Positions 7,849 to 16,592 of a stretch of 49,846 nucleotides of DNA are shown here, one piece after another. The stretch comes from Gemmatimonadota bacterium (GTDB lineage: Bacteria > Gemmatimonadota > Gemmatimonadetes > Longimicrobiales > Gaopeijiaceae), in the NCBI GenBank assembly GCA_003248075.1, contig QJYK01000337.1, positions 1-49,846 of the forward strand, given 5' to 3'. The notes under the pieces were generated by a model. That model did no database searches. It saw only the letters and a list, made by a program, of their open reading frames with translations, and was not told the origin of the DNA. How positions within the stretch are numbered: position 1 is the stretch's first letter; the number at the start of each line of letters is the position of its first letter. Position numbers and translations under genes: made by a program.

Positions 7849-9381
7849 ATGACCAAGACCGTTGCGGCCGTCGTGGTCGCCCTCACGCTCCCCGCATCCG
7901 CCGCCGCCCGTCAGGCGGGCCTCGAGGCGGCGGCCGCCACGATCACTCCGGCCGACTACGCGAGACGCATCGGGGTCATCGCCCACGACTCCATGCAGGG
8001 ACGTGATACGCCCGGTCCGGGGCTGGAGAAGACCGCCGCCTGGATCGCTTCCGAGTTCCGGCGCATGGGGCTGCGCGGCGGTGCTGTGGATGGGAGCTTC
8101 ATCCAGCGGTATCCACTGGAGCAGGCCACGCTCGACGTCGACGCCTCGAGCATCAGGGTAAGCGGTGTCCGGCTCGCGTTCGGCTCCCAGGTGAGCCCGC
8201 TGTTCGGCGCTGCCGACGATGCCGAGGTGACGGGTGGGGTCGCGCTCGTGACCGGTGACGTTTCCAGCGCGTCACTTCCCGCTGGCTCGTTGGCGGGGAA
8301 GCACGCCCTGATCGTGCTGCCACCGGGCGCGGAGGTGAGCGGGCGGGCGGCGTTCTCCCTCGCAGGGATCGCCAGGGAGGCAGGGGCGCTCTCGGCATTG
8401 ATCGCGACCGACCTGGACGCGGAAGGCTGGAGGCGCCGGACGGCACGAGCCCTTCGCCCGGCCGTTCGCCGCCCCGGGGAAGGCGCCGGGCGCCGCGCCG
8501 GGACGCCGCTCCTGCTCGTGCGGGATCAGGCGTTGGTCGGGGTTCTCCAGGGGGCTGGCGTCGACCTCGGAGCGCTCAGGAGCAGGGGGGCGGCTGCGCC
8601 TGCGGTGCAGGACCTCGTTGGATTGACGCTCGAGATCGTCCAGCGGGTTCGCATATCCACGACGAGCGCGCCGAACGTCGTCGGGGTCCTGGACGGGAGC
8701 GACCCGGCCTTGAGGAACGAGTACGTCGTCTACTCCGGACACATGGATCACGTCGGCATCGGGACCCCCGACGAGAACGGAGACTCCATCTTCAACGGGG
8801 CGGACGACGACGCCTCCGGGACCGTGTCCGTGATGGAGGTGGCGGAGGCGATGGCGTCGATGCCGGTGGCGCCGAAGCGCTCGGGGATCTTCCTCCTCGT
8901 GAGCGGGGAGGAGAAGGGGCTGTGGGGAAGCGAGTATTACGCGGCCAACCCCACGGTGCCGATGGAGGCCATTGTCGCGAATCTCAACACGGACATGGTG
9001 GGCCGGAACTGGCCCGATACGATCGTGGCGATCGGCAAGGAGCACTCGGACCTCGGCGCGACGCTCGAGCGGGTCAACGCGCGCCATCCCGAACTGAACA
9101 TGACCGCCATCGACGACCTGTGGCCCGACCAGCGGTTCTACTTCCGCTCCGACCACTACAACTTCGCACGGAAGGGCGTACCGATCCTCTTCTTCTTCAA
9201 CGGCACGCACGAGGACTATCACGGGCTCGACGACGAGCCTGAGCGGATCGACTCGGAGAAGGCGGCCCGAATCACACGCCTGGTGTTCTATCTCGGGGTC
9301 GAGGTCGCGAATGCCGCGGATCGCCCTCGTTGGAATCCCGAGAGCTTCCGCCAGATCGTCTCGGATCGAGACAGATACTGA
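7849..9381 (+). CDS. Exported M28-family aminopeptidase
   Basis: A 510-residue secreted zinc aminopeptidase of family M28. A signal peptide is clear (VAAVVVALTLPASAAARQ). A protease-associated (PA)-like insert occupies about residues 110-235. The catalytic domain carries the family zinc ligands in YSGHMDHVG (His), NGADDDASG (bridging Asp), SGEEKGLWGSEYY (Glu pair) and NTDMVGR (Asp), with a late His in FNGTHEDYHG, so the enzyme should be active. It likely trims peptides in the periplasm or outside the cell. It lies 124 bases after the anti-sigma gene and is probably transcribed separately; a strong hairpin follows its stop codon. Confidence 0.92.
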   Translation: MTKTVAAVVVALTLPASAAARQAGLEAAAATITPADYARRIGVIAHDSMQGRDTPGPGLEKTAAWIASEFRRMGLRGGAVDGSFIQRYPLEQATLDVDASSIRVSGVRLAFGSQVSPLFGAADDAEVTGGVALVTGDVSSASLPAGSLAGKHALIVLPPGAEVSGRAAFSLAGIAREAGALSALIATDLDAEGWRRRTARALRPAVRRPGEGAGRRAGTPLLLVRDQALVGVLQGAGVDLGALRSRGAAAPAVQDLVGLTLEIVQRVRISTTSAPNVVGVLDGSDPALRNEYVVYSGHMDHVGIGTPDENGDSIFNGADDDASGTVSVMEVAEAMASMPVAPKRSGIFLLVSGEEKGLWGSEYYAANPTVPMEAIVANLNTDMVGRNWPDTIVAIGKEHSDLGATLERVNARHPELNMTAIDDLWPDQRFYFRSDHYNFARKGVPILFFFNGTHEDYHGLDDEPERIDSEKAARITRLVFYLGVEVANAADRPRWNPESFRQIVSDRDRY

Positions 9382-9386
9382 TCGAG

Positions 9387-9404
9387 TGTCCCCCACGGGG
9401 GACA
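9387..9404. terminator. Terminator-like hairpin between convergent genes
   Basis: A near-perfect palindrome of 8 pairs (TGTCCCCC / GGGGGACA) around AC begins five bases after the M28 stop codon and lies before the end of the opposing STAS-like gene. There is no T-run on either side, so it is either a weak bidirectional terminator or an mRNA 3'-end stabiliser. Confidence 0.5.
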
Positions 9405-9442
9405 TCCGGACGACAGCTCCCCTCGGGCGAGGCGCCGCTTCG

Positions 9443-9745
9443 TCAGTCGATCGTTCCCTCGCCGTGCGGATACACCCGGAAAAGATGATCCAGTCCCAGG
9501 GCGTGCAGGAGCGACCACGTCTGGAAGGGTAGCGCGCGCACCCAGACCCGGTCCCCAGGGGCGGACTGCAGTCGCGCCGTGAGGATCAGACCGAGATCCC
9601 GCACATCCGGCCTCCGTAGGCCCGTGAAGTCGAAGACGACATCCGTCGTACGCTCGCGGTCCGTCGCGCCATCGACCTCGGACTCCTGCCGGAGGAGTCG
9701 AGGGCGCGGGACGCGTCCCGCTGGGTCTCCTCCGTCCGGTCTCAT
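9443..9745 (-). CDS. Small STAS-like domain protein
   Basis: A 100-residue protein resembling the STAS (anti-sigma-factor antagonist) fold. After a charged 30-residue N-terminus comes TTDVVFDFTGLRRPD, then DLGLILTARLQSAPGDRVWV and TWSLLHALGLDHLFRVYP, which matches the strand-helix-strand-helix order of STAS proteins and their typical C-terminal helix ending near LF.VYP. The Ser that is phosphorylated in SpoIIAA-type proteins is not obvious; an Asp-Leu-Gly stands at that place. The start at 9745 has GGGAGG five bases upstream. No kinase partner is visible nearby. It converges with the M28 gene and diverges from the small exported protein gene. The STAS assignment is moderately supported. Confidence 0.62.
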   Translation of the reverse strand: MRPDGGDPAGRVPRPRLLRQESEVDGATDRERTTDVVFDFTGLRRPDVRDLGLILTARLQSAPGDRVWVRALPFQTWSLLHALGLDHLFRVYPHGEGTID

Positions 9746-9939
9746 GGTCGCCTCCCTGGGTTGTGACCCCCACCGCTGACCACTTTTTATCAAGAGTCGT
9801 GCCGCGGATTTCCGGCCCCGATCGGCCATGGTGGCAGGCCTCCTCGCCGTGCGACTCAAGCTCGTCCCCAACCGAGGGCGGCACCATGCCAGAACCGGTC
9901 GCCCTGGCCTCGATCCTGTAACGACCGAAGATTGGATGC

Positions 9940-10536
9940 ATGAGTCGGAGGATTGCATCGAGCCGGCAGGACCGGTCCAGCCACCGGACCCCGAATGTCG
10001 TTCGCGGAATCGCGTTGGCGGTGGGGACCCTCCTGGTCGGCACCGGAAACGCGACGGCCCAGGGCGGCGGCGCGCCCGAGGCCTATTACAGGGCCGTGGC
10101 GGAGTTCTTCCAGCTGCCGCGCTCCGAAATCTCGATCCTGAGCGATTGGCACCTGCCCGCTCAGGAAATTCCCGTGGTCCTGTTCATCGCCCGACGAGCG
10201 GGCGTCTCGGCGGAGGCGCTGGTGGCGCTCCGGCGTTCCGGCCAGGGTTGGCAGTCCATGGCCGGTCGATACAGGGTGGACGCGAGCCACATGTACGTGC
10301 CGCTGCCCGAAGGCGCCCCCGCGGGGAGACTGGAGGGAGCGTACGGGCGGTATCGGTCCACCCCTCCCGGGAGTTGGTCGTCGGTGACGCTGGGAGACCA
10401 GGAGATCCTGGATCTGGTGAACCTGCGGCTCCTGGCCCAGGTTCTCCACATGGCCCCCGAGACCGTGCTGCGTCAGGCCGGCTCCGGGAGCTGGGACGAG
10501 ATCTACGCTCGCCTCCTCGGGAGGGAGACGCGCTGA
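9940..10536 (+). CDS. Exported protein of unknown function
   Basis: A 198-residue protein with a long basic N-terminus and a signal peptide ([21 protein letters not shown], cleavage near residue 41). The mature part is compact and mostly helical, with the segments [36 protein letters not shown] and [19 protein letters not shown]. The last two could be paired helical modules of DNA-binding or LysM-like shape, but no known domain can be named. The pattern resembles uncharacterised small secreted proteins that I associate with Gemmatimonadota; I cannot verify this. It is followed after 4 bases by the nitroreductase gene, so the two are probably co-transcribed. Confidence 0.75.
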   Translation: MSRRIASSRQDRSSHRTPNVVRGIALAVGTLLVGTGNATAQGGGAPEAYYRAVAEFFQLPRSEISILSDWHLPAQEIPVVLFIARRAGVSAEALVALRRSGQGWQSMAGRYRVDASHMYVPLPEGAPAGRLEGAYGRYRSTPPGSWSSVTLGDQEILDLVNLRLLAQVLHMAPETVLRQAGSGSWDEIYARLLGRETR

Positions 10537-10540
10537 ACCG

Positions 10541-11221
10541 GTGTCACCTTTGAGCTCCTACCGACCGGTTCCCCTCCCGGGGTACCAAGAGCTGCCTACG
10601 AGCGAGATGCGCCGAGCGGCGACGGCCTTCCTCGAGCGCATGCGTCTACGACGAACCGTGCGCGACTTCTCCGACCGTCCGGTGCCGCGCGACATCATCG
10701 AGCGGTGCCTGTTGGCGGCGGGCACGGCGCCCAACGGCGCGAACCGCCAGCCGTGGCGCTTCGTTGCGGTGGCCGACCCCGAGATCAAGCGCCGCATCCG
10801 AGAGGCGGCAGAGGAGGAGGAGCGGGAGTTCTATCGGAGTCGCGCCCCGAAGGAGTGGCTGGCGGCGCTCGAGCTCCTCGGGACGGACGAGCACAAGCCG
10901 TTTCTCGAGCGTGCCCCTTGGCTGATCGCGGTCTTCGCCGAGAGCTATGAGGTCGCCGCCGACGGCACCAAGCTGAAGAACTACTATGTCACCGAGTCGG
11001 TGGGCATTGCCACCGGATTCCTGATCACCGCGCTGCACCATGCCGGTCTGGTCTCGCTCACCCATACGCCTTCCCCGATGAGGTTCCTCAACGACTTGCT
11101 CGGTCGACCCGACAACGAACGACCCTTCCTGCTGCTCGTGGTCGGGTATCCTGAGCAAGGAGCCACCGTGCCGGAGATCACGAAGAAGCCCCTCGAGGAC
11201 ATCGCAGTGTTCGTGGAGTAG
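10541..11221 (+). CDS. Nitroreductase-family flavoprotein
   Basis: A 226-residue FMN-dependent oxidoreductase of the nitroreductase superfamily, closest in pattern to the iodotyrosine-deiodinase-like/BluB-neighbouring branch. Visible features are the FMN-binding start [17 protein letters not shown], then [15 protein letters not shown], and the later [19 protein letters not shown] and THTPSPM. Such proteins act as dimers on nitro-aromatics, quinones or halogenated tyrosines; the substrate here is unknown. The GTG at 10541 is 4 bases past the previous stop. The conserved core begins about residue 20, so a shorter start at the ATG for MRRAA (residue 22) cannot be excluded. Confidence 0.9.
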   Translation: MSPLSSYRPVPLPGYQELPTSEMRRAATAFLERMRLRRTVRDFSDRPVPRDIIERCLLAAGTAPNGANRQPWRFVAVADPEIKRRIREAAEEEEREFYRSRAPKEWLAALELLGTDEHKPFLERAPWLIAVFAESYEVAADGTKLKNYYVTESVGIATGFLITALHHAGLVSLTHTPSPMRFLNDLLGRPDNERPFLLLVVGYPEQGATVPEITKKPLEDIAVFVE

Positions 11222-11284
11222 CCAGGGCAGGCGGGCAGCCCTAGACTCACGGAATCCACGGACTTTTCCCCCACTTTCCAGTTC

Positions 11285-13201
11285 ATGGGCCAGGACGTAT
11301 CCGGCGAACCGACCGGTCCCGAAGCGGTACGCGCCTTCACGAGGGCACTGCTGCGTGACCTCCAGGCGCTCGAGCAGATGCTCCAGCAGGACATGTTCGA
11401 GAGCGGTGTGCGGCGAATCGGTGTGGAGCAGGAGATGTTCCTGGTCAACCGTGGCTGGCGTCCTGCACCGGTGTCCCTGGAGGTATTGGAACGCCTGGAG
11501 GGGCCGTACACCACCGAGTTGGGCCTCTTCAACCTGGAGGCGAACGTCGAGCCGCGGGTCCTCGAGGGCAGGTGCTTCTCCGCCATCGAGGATCGCATGG
11601 CCGAGCTCGTGGAGGGAGCGCGGCGCGCTGCCGAGCCCTCCGGGGCCGATATCGCGCTGGTCGGGATCCTCCCGACCCTGTCCAAGTCGGACCTCTCACT
11701 GGACAACATCACGCCGAAGACGCGCTACTACGCGCTGAACGACGCGCTGTCCAAGATGCGCGGCGGCGACCCCTACAAGCTCCGAATCGAGGGGACGGAC
11801 GAGCTCTATATCGAGCACGAATCCGTCATGCTCGAGGCGTGCAACACGAGTTGTCAGGTCCACCTCCAGGTCGAGGCGAGGGATTTCGCCGACGTGTACA
11901 ACGTGGCCCAGGTGGTCACGGCTCCGGTGCTGGCCGCGTCCGTGAACTCGCCCGTGCTGTTCGCAAAGCGGCTATGGGACGAGACGCGCATCGCGCTGTT
12001 CCAGCAGTCGGTCGACACCCGCAGCGCCACCGTACACATGAGGGAGCTCGCCCCCCGCGTCCGATTCGGGGAGCAGTGGGTCCGGGAGTCGGTGACGGAG
12101 CTCTTCCAGGAAGACGTCGCGCGCTTCCGGGTCCTGCTCACCAGCAAGGTCGACGAGGACCCGATCGCTCGACTCCGTGGGGGGCAGATCCCCGAGCTCG
12201 TGGCACTTCAGCTGCATAACAGCACCATCTACCGGTGGAACCGGCCCTGCTACGGGGTGGGATCCAACGGCCGACCGCACCTTCGCATCGAGTGCCGCGT
12301 CCTTCCGTCCGGACCGACCATCGTCGACGAGGTCGCGAACGCGGCCTTCTGGATCGGCCTCGTGACCGGTGGGTCGGACACGCTCGGCGACATCACCGAG
12401 CGCATCGGCTTCGACGAAGTGAAGGAGAACTTCCTCGCGGCTTCCCGGCATGGTCTCAAGGCGGGTTTTCATTGGCTGGACGGGACGACGTACCCGGCGC
12501 CCCGGCTCATCCTGGACGAGCTGATCCCGCTGGCCCGCTCGGGCCTCGCCGCTGCGGGCGTGGATCCCGAGGACATCGACCGCTACCTGGGTATCGTGCA
12601 CGAGCGGGTCGAGAGCGGGAATACCGGAAGCCAGTGGATGATGCGATCGTTCACCGCCATGAAAGACCAGGGCACCAGGGCCGAGAGGCTTGCCGCCGTC
12701 ACGGGCGCGCTCGTTCGCCGGCAGCGCGAGGGCTCGCCGGTGCACGCATGGGAGGTCGCGGAACTCCACGAGGCCGGCGGGTGGAGGCTGAACTACCTGC
12801 GGGTCGAGCAGTACATGACCACCCAGCTGTTCACGGTCCACGAGGACGAGCTCGTGGACATGGTGGCGTTCCTCATGGACAGAAAGACCATTCGCCACGT
12901 CCTGGTCGAGGACGACCAGCACCGGCTGGTGGGGATCGTCTCGTACCGGTCGCTCATCCGTTTGATGGCCGAGGACTTCGACCGTGAAGAAGAGGCACCA
13001 CCGGTGAGGGCGATCATGGAGCGGGACCCGATCTCGGTGGCTCCGGAGACTCCGACCTTGGAGGCGATCGACCTCATGCGCCGGCATCGTGTTTCGTGCC
13101 TGCCCGTGGTCAAGCACGGAAAGCTGGTGGGCATCGTCAGCGAGCGTGATTTCATGCCCATCGCCTACGAGCTCCTGGAAGAGAAGCTGCGCCAGGCGTG
13201 A
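11285..13201 (+). CDS. GCS2-type carboxylate-amine ligase fused to tandem CBS domains
   Basis: A 638-residue two-part protein. Residues 1 to about 490 belong to the glutamate-cysteine ligase family 2 (GCS2/YbdK-like carboxylate-amine ligases), seen in RIGVEQEMFLVNRG, FNLEANVEPRVLEG, LEACNTSCQVHLQVEARDF and ASVNSPVLFAKRLWDETR. These ligases use ATP to join a carboxylate to an amine; the substrate pair is unknown. Residues from about 508 to 630 are two CBS domains (VEQYMTTQLFTV... and VRAIMERDPISV...ERDF), which usually bind adenosine nucleotides and regulate the attached enzyme. Its stop overlaps the start of the deacylase gene (GTGA). The combination is discussed as a finding. A -10-like TAGACT lies at 11243-11248. 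Confidence 0.9.
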   Translation: MGQDVSGEPTGPEAVRAFTRALLRDLQALEQMLQQDMFESGVRRIGVEQEMFLVNRGWRPAPVSLEVLERLEGPYTTELGLFNLEANVEPRVLEGRCFSAIEDRMAELVEGARRAAEPSGADIALVGILPTLSKSDLSLDNITPKTRYYALNDALSKMRGGDPYKLRIEGTDELYIEHESVMLEACNTSCQVHLQVEARDFADVYNVAQVVTAPVLAASVNSPVLFAKRLWDETRIALFQQSVDTRSATVHMRELAPRVRFGEQWVRESVTELFQEDVARFRVLLTSKVDEDPIARLRGGQIPELVALQLHNSTIYRWNRPCYGVGSNGRPHLRIECRVLPSGPTIVDEVANAAFWIGLVTGGSDTLGDITERIGFDEVKENFLAASRHGLKAGFHWLDGTTYPAPRLILDELIPLARSGLAAAGVDPEDIDRYLGIVHERVESGNTGSQWMMRSFTAMKDQGTRAERLAAVTGALVRRQREGSPVHAWEVAELHEAGGWRLNYLRVEQYMTTQLFTVHEDELVDMVAFLMDRKTIRHVLVEDDQHRLVGIVSYRSLIRLMAEDFDREEEAPPVRAIMERDPISVAPETPTLEAIDLMRRHRVSCLPVVKHGKLVGIVSERDFMPIAYELLEEKLRQA

Positions 13202-14418
13202 GCTCGACGCCGGAGGTCGTGGACGTTCCGGGCGAGAGAACGAGCCTCGCGCCCCGGATTCTCGGGCGTGTGAGGGGGGAGCGCGCGGGCTCGACCCTAA
13301 TCTGCATCGGGGCGCTGCACGGCAACGAACCGGCCGGCGTGGAGGGCCTGGAGCGAGTCCTGCCGAAGCTGAGGGAGCGGGCCACGCACCTCCGCGGCGA
13401 ATTCGTGGCGCTCATCGGGAATCGCACGGCGCTCGCCCAGGGCCGGCGTTTCGTGGATCGCGACCTGAATCGCGCCTGGACGCAGGAGCGCCTTGGTCGC
13501 CTCCGCACCGAGGGGCGACTGAACGGGTTCGCGGAGGACCGCGAGCAGGTCGAGCTCCTCGAGGCGATCGAGGCCGTCGTCGCCGACGCTCGAGGCCCGG
13601 TGTACGTCCTGGATCTCCACACGACGTCGGGGCACGGCGGGCCGTTCTCCACGTTCGGCGACACCCTCCCCAATCGGGACTTCGCCGCCCACATCCCGGT
13701 GCCGATGATCCTCGGGCTGGAGGAGCTCGTCGACGGCACGCTCCTCGCCTTCCTGGGGAGCCATGGAATGATCGCCGTCGTGCTGGAGTGCGGGCAGCAC
13801 CAGGAGCCCCGTGCGGCGGACCGCGCGGAGGCCGGGAGCTGGCTGGCCATCGCCTCGGCCGGACTCCTGCCGGAGGGTCGCCTTCCCGAGGCGGCCCGCG
13901 GTCGAAAGCTTCTGGAGCGGGAGTCGCGGCGCCTCCCGCGGGTCATGGAGATGCGCTACCGGCACGACATCGGGACGCTGGACGGATTCCGGATGGACCC
14001 GGGGTACGAGAACTTCCAGCCGGTCGTCGCGGGTCAGGCCGTGGCCCGGGACGCGCGGGGGCCGGTACGTGTCGGGATGGACGCGAGGATCCTCATGCCC
14101 CTCTACCAGGCGCAGGGCGAGGACGGCTTCTTTCTCATCCGGGAGTTCCATCCGCTGTGGCTGCGCGCCTCGACCATCCTGCGGCGCCTGCGGGTGGACA
14201 GGGTCGCGCATTGGCTGCCCGGTGTCGCGCGCGACCCGTCTCTACCCGACGAGATGGTGGTGGACAAGCGTGTGGCCCGCTGGGGCGCGCTGCAGCTCTT
14301 CCACCTGCTCGGGTTCCGAAGGCTGGAGGACGCGGGCACGCGCCTGGTCATGCGCCGGCGACCGTACGACGAGTTCCGTTCCGTCGGGAGGCCACCCCCG
14401 CCGGAGTCGCTGCGGTAG
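13198..14418 (+). CDS. Succinylglutamate desuccinylase/aspartoacylase-family zinc hydrolase
   Basis: A 406-residue zinc hydrolase of the AstE/AspA family, within the M14 clan, which removes acyl groups from N-acylated amino acids. Zinc ligands are H41 and E44 in GALHGNEPAG and H141 in VLDLHTTSGHGG; DRDLNRAW supplies the conserved Asn-Arg substrate-binding pair. The last 150 residues have the beta-rich C-terminal domain layout (MEMRYRHDI, FRMDPGYENFQPV, GFFLIREFHPLW). The GTG start overlaps the stop of the GCS2-CBS gene, a sign of coupled translation and a shared pathway. No arginine-degradation (ast) genes are nearby, so true succinylglutamate turnover is unlikely; the acyl-amino acid made by the upstream ligase is a better guess. 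Confidence 0.9.
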   Translation: MSSTPEVVDVPGERTSLAPRILGRVRGERAGSTLICIGALHGNEPAGVEGLERVLPKLRERATHLRGEFVALIGNRTALAQGRRFVDRDLNRAWTQERLGRLRTEGRLNGFAEDREQVELLEAIEAVVADARGPVYVLDLHTTSGHGGPFSTFGDTLPNRDFAAHIPVPMILGLEELVDGTLLAFLGSHGMIAVVLECGQHQEPRAADRAEAGSWLAIASAGLLPEGRLPEAARGRKLLERESRRLPRVMEMRYRHDIGTLDGFRMDPGYENFQPVVAGQAVARDARGPVRVGMDARILMPLYQAQGEDGFFLIREFHPLWLRASTILRRLRVDRVAHWLPGVARDPSLPDEMVVDKRVARWGALQLFHLLGFRRLEDAGTRLVMRRRPYDEFRSVGRPPPPESLR

Positions 14419-14422
14419 ACCC

Positions 14423-15079
14423 ATGTGCGGACGGTACTCGTTGGCCGCGTCCACCGAGGAGCTGGTCGAGACCTTCGACGTCCCCGGCCTGACGTTCGAG
14501 CACCGACCCCGCTACAACATCGCGCCAGGCCAGGACGCGCCGGTGGTTGCCGAGGACCGACGGGGTCGACGCATGGGGCTCCTCCGCTGGGGATTCGTGC
14601 CCTCCTGGGCGGACCGGGTGCGGGGCGGCTTCGTGAACGCGCGGGCCGAAAGCGTCGGAGAGACACCGTCCTTCAGGGAGGCGTTCCGGGCGAGACGCTG
14701 CCTGGTGCCCGCAGACGGGTTCTACGAGTGGCGCAGAGGCGAGCACGGACGCGCTCCCCACTGGTTCCAGCCGGTGGGGGGCGGCCTGCTCGCGCTGGGG
14801 GGGATCTGGGAGCGGTGGACGGGACCCGGCTCCGAAGACTGCTTCTCGTTCGCGATCCTCACGGTCCAGGCGAACGCGGACGTCGCACCGATCCACCTGC
14901 GCATGCCGCTCATTCTCCGGTCGGAAACCTGGGATGCGTGGCTGGACCGGAGCACCCCGGTCCGGGAGCTTCGGGTGAGCATGGTGCCCGCCGCCGCCGG
15001 GACCCTGCGCGCGCATCGGGTCACGACCCGGGTCAACTCGGCGACTTCGGAGGGCCCGGATCTGGTCCAACCGGTGTAG
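14423..15079 (+). CDS. SRAP (YedK/HMCES) family DNA-protein crosslink protein
   Basis: A 218-residue SOS response-associated peptidase (SRAP) protein. This family covalently traps abasic sites in single-stranded DNA through its second residue. The essential Cys2 is exposed after Met removal (MCGRYSL), and N72 (NARAE), E102 (ADGFYEW) and H158 (IHLRMPLIL) match the known active-site set. Length and order are standard, so function is expected to be intact. It begins 4 bases after the deacylase stop and may share its transcript, though a functional link to amide chemistry is not evident. No LexA-type box is seen in front. It converges with the AAA ATPase gene. Confidence 0.94.
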   Translation: MCGRYSLAASTEELVETFDVPGLTFEHRPRYNIAPGQDAPVVAEDRRGRRMGLLRWGFVPSWADRVRGGFVNARAESVGETPSFREAFRARRCLVPADGFYEWRRGEHGRAPHWFQPVGGGLLALGGIWERWTGPGSEDCFSFAILTVQANADVAPIHLRMPLILRSETWDAWLDRSTPVRELRVSMVPAAAGTLRAHRVTTRVNSATSEGPDLVQPV

Positions 15080-15097
15080 CCCGCGGACGGGGCGAGC

Positions 15098-16588
15098 TCA
15101 GTTCGCGCGCACGGCGCGCCCGTCCGCCCACGCACGCAATGCGGTCACCCGCTCGGCCATCGTCACCGAAAGGGGTCTCGTCCCGCGCACCTCGGCAAGG
15201 AGCGCCGCGTCGTCGATCCCGACACCGGAGGCGAACGCGGTGTAGAGTGCTGACACGACCACCTCCTCGATCTCGGATCCGCTGAAGCCCACGGTCGCCG
15301 CCGCGAGCGCGACGAGATCGAAAGCGGAGGGGGTATGTCCCCGCGCGCCAAGGTGGATCCTGAAGACCTCTTCCCGCGTGTCCTGGTCGGGAAGGTCGAC
15401 GAAGAAGATCTCGTCGAACCGCCCTTTGCGCAGAAGCTCCGGGGGGAGTCGCTGAATGTCGTTCGCCGTCGCCACCACGAAGACGTCCCCACGTCGGTCC
15501 TGCATCCACCCGAGGAAGCTGCCCAGGATGCGCTGGGACACCCCGCCGTCCTCGCTTCCCCCGCTCGCGAACGCCTTCTCGAGCTCATCCACCCAGAGCA
15601 CAACGGGCGCCATGCGCTCGGCGGTGACCATGGCGCGCTTGAAGTTCGACTCGCTCTCGCCGATGTACTTGTTATAGAGGTTGGAGGGGTCGAGCTTGAG
15701 GAGCGGAAGCCCCCATTCCGAGGCGACTGCCTTCGCGGACAAGCTCTTCCCGCATCCGGGGACCCCGAGGAGGAGCACCCCGCGTGGAAACGCGAGCCCG
15801 AACTCCTCGGCGCGGGCGGGCTCCTCCACCACGGCCTTCCGCTTGGCGAGCCAGGTCTTGAGCGTGCGCAGGTCGGCGACGCCCGCCATCGTCGTCTCCA
15901 CCGGGTAGTATTCGAGCAGCCCCTCGCGTTCTACGACGGCCCGCTTCGCAGAGATGACATGGCGAATATCGGCCGAAGTCAGCGCACCGTCCTCCACGAT
16001 CGCTTTGGTCAGGATCTTCTCGGCCTCCATGAGCGTGAGCCCGGACAGGTGCTTCACCAGGGCCTCCGTCTCCGACCGGGTCAGCGCCACCTCGACATGG
16101 CGCCGCGCCGAGATGTCCCGCACGATCCGGGCGAGAAGCTCCCGGAACTCGTCGTCCGTCGGCCCGGGAAGCGTCAGTCGGGCGGCTACCTCCTCGAGGG
16201 TCCGCGGCAGCGCCGACCCGTCGCCGGTGAGGACGATGGAGCCGTCCACGTCCCGCAGGCCCAAAGCCGCCTCCCGAATGAGCGAGATCAGGAGGTCCTT
16301 GCCCTCGAGCGTTCCCAGGAGCCCCTGGAAGTGGTAGATGGCGCCGTGGAGGGCCGACGCGATGTGTGAGAACGCCTTGGTGGGGTCCTTGGTGTCGTAG
16401 GCACTCCCGGGCACGTCGAGGCGGACCAGCCCCCGCGCACGCGTCCAGCCGAAGAATGGCAGCCGCTGAGCGTCGGCGACCCAGCGGAGAAGGGCATGCG
16501 CGCGCTCCTCCTCGTTCGTGTCGAGGACGATGAGTCCATGGCGGGCCCGGACCAGAAGCTCGAGGTCTTTGATCGCGTCCTTGGGCAT
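15098..16588 (-). CDS. Ycf46-like AAA+ ATPase
   Basis: A 496-residue AAA+ ATPase with the layout of the Ycf46 family (uncharacterised or CO2-response-linked proteins of cyanobacteria and plastids). Residues 1-230 form an N-terminal domain beginning DLELLVRARHGLIVLDTNEEERA, a degenerate P-loop-like half. The AAA core follows: Walker A GVPGCGKS at 275-282, Walker B VVLWVDE at 329-335, sensor 1 in ATANDIQRLP, arginine fingers in LLRKGRFDEIF, and a sensor-2/lid helix (TVGFSGSEIEEVV). All catalytic residues are present. It lies 4 bases after the MscS gene on the same strand, without a clear ribosome site of its own, so translation is probably coupled. Confidence 0.9.
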   Translation of the reverse strand: MPKDAIKDLELLVRARHGLIVLDTNEEERAHALLRWVADAQRLPFFGWTRARGLVRLDVPGSAYDTKDPTKAFSHIASALHGAIYHFQGLLGTLEGKDLLISLIREAALGLRDVDGSIVLTGDGSALPRTLEEVAARLTLPGPTDDEFRELLARIVRDISARRHVEVALTRSETEALVKHLSGLTLMEAEKILTKAIVEDGALTSADIRHVISAKRAVVEREGLLEYYPVETTMAGVADLRTLKTWLAKRKAVVEEPARAEEFGLAFPRGVLLLGVPGCGKSLSAKAVASEWGLPLLKLDPSNLYNKYIGESESNFKRAMVTAERMAPVVLWVDELEKAFASGGSEDGGVSQRILGSFLGWMQDRRGDVFVVATANDIQRLPPELLRKGRFDEIFFVDLPDQDTREEVFRIHLGARGHTPSAFDLVALAAATVGFSGSEIEEVVVSALYTAFASGVGIDDAALLAEVRGTRPLSVTMAERVTALRAWADGRAVRAN

Positions 16589-16592
16589 GCGG

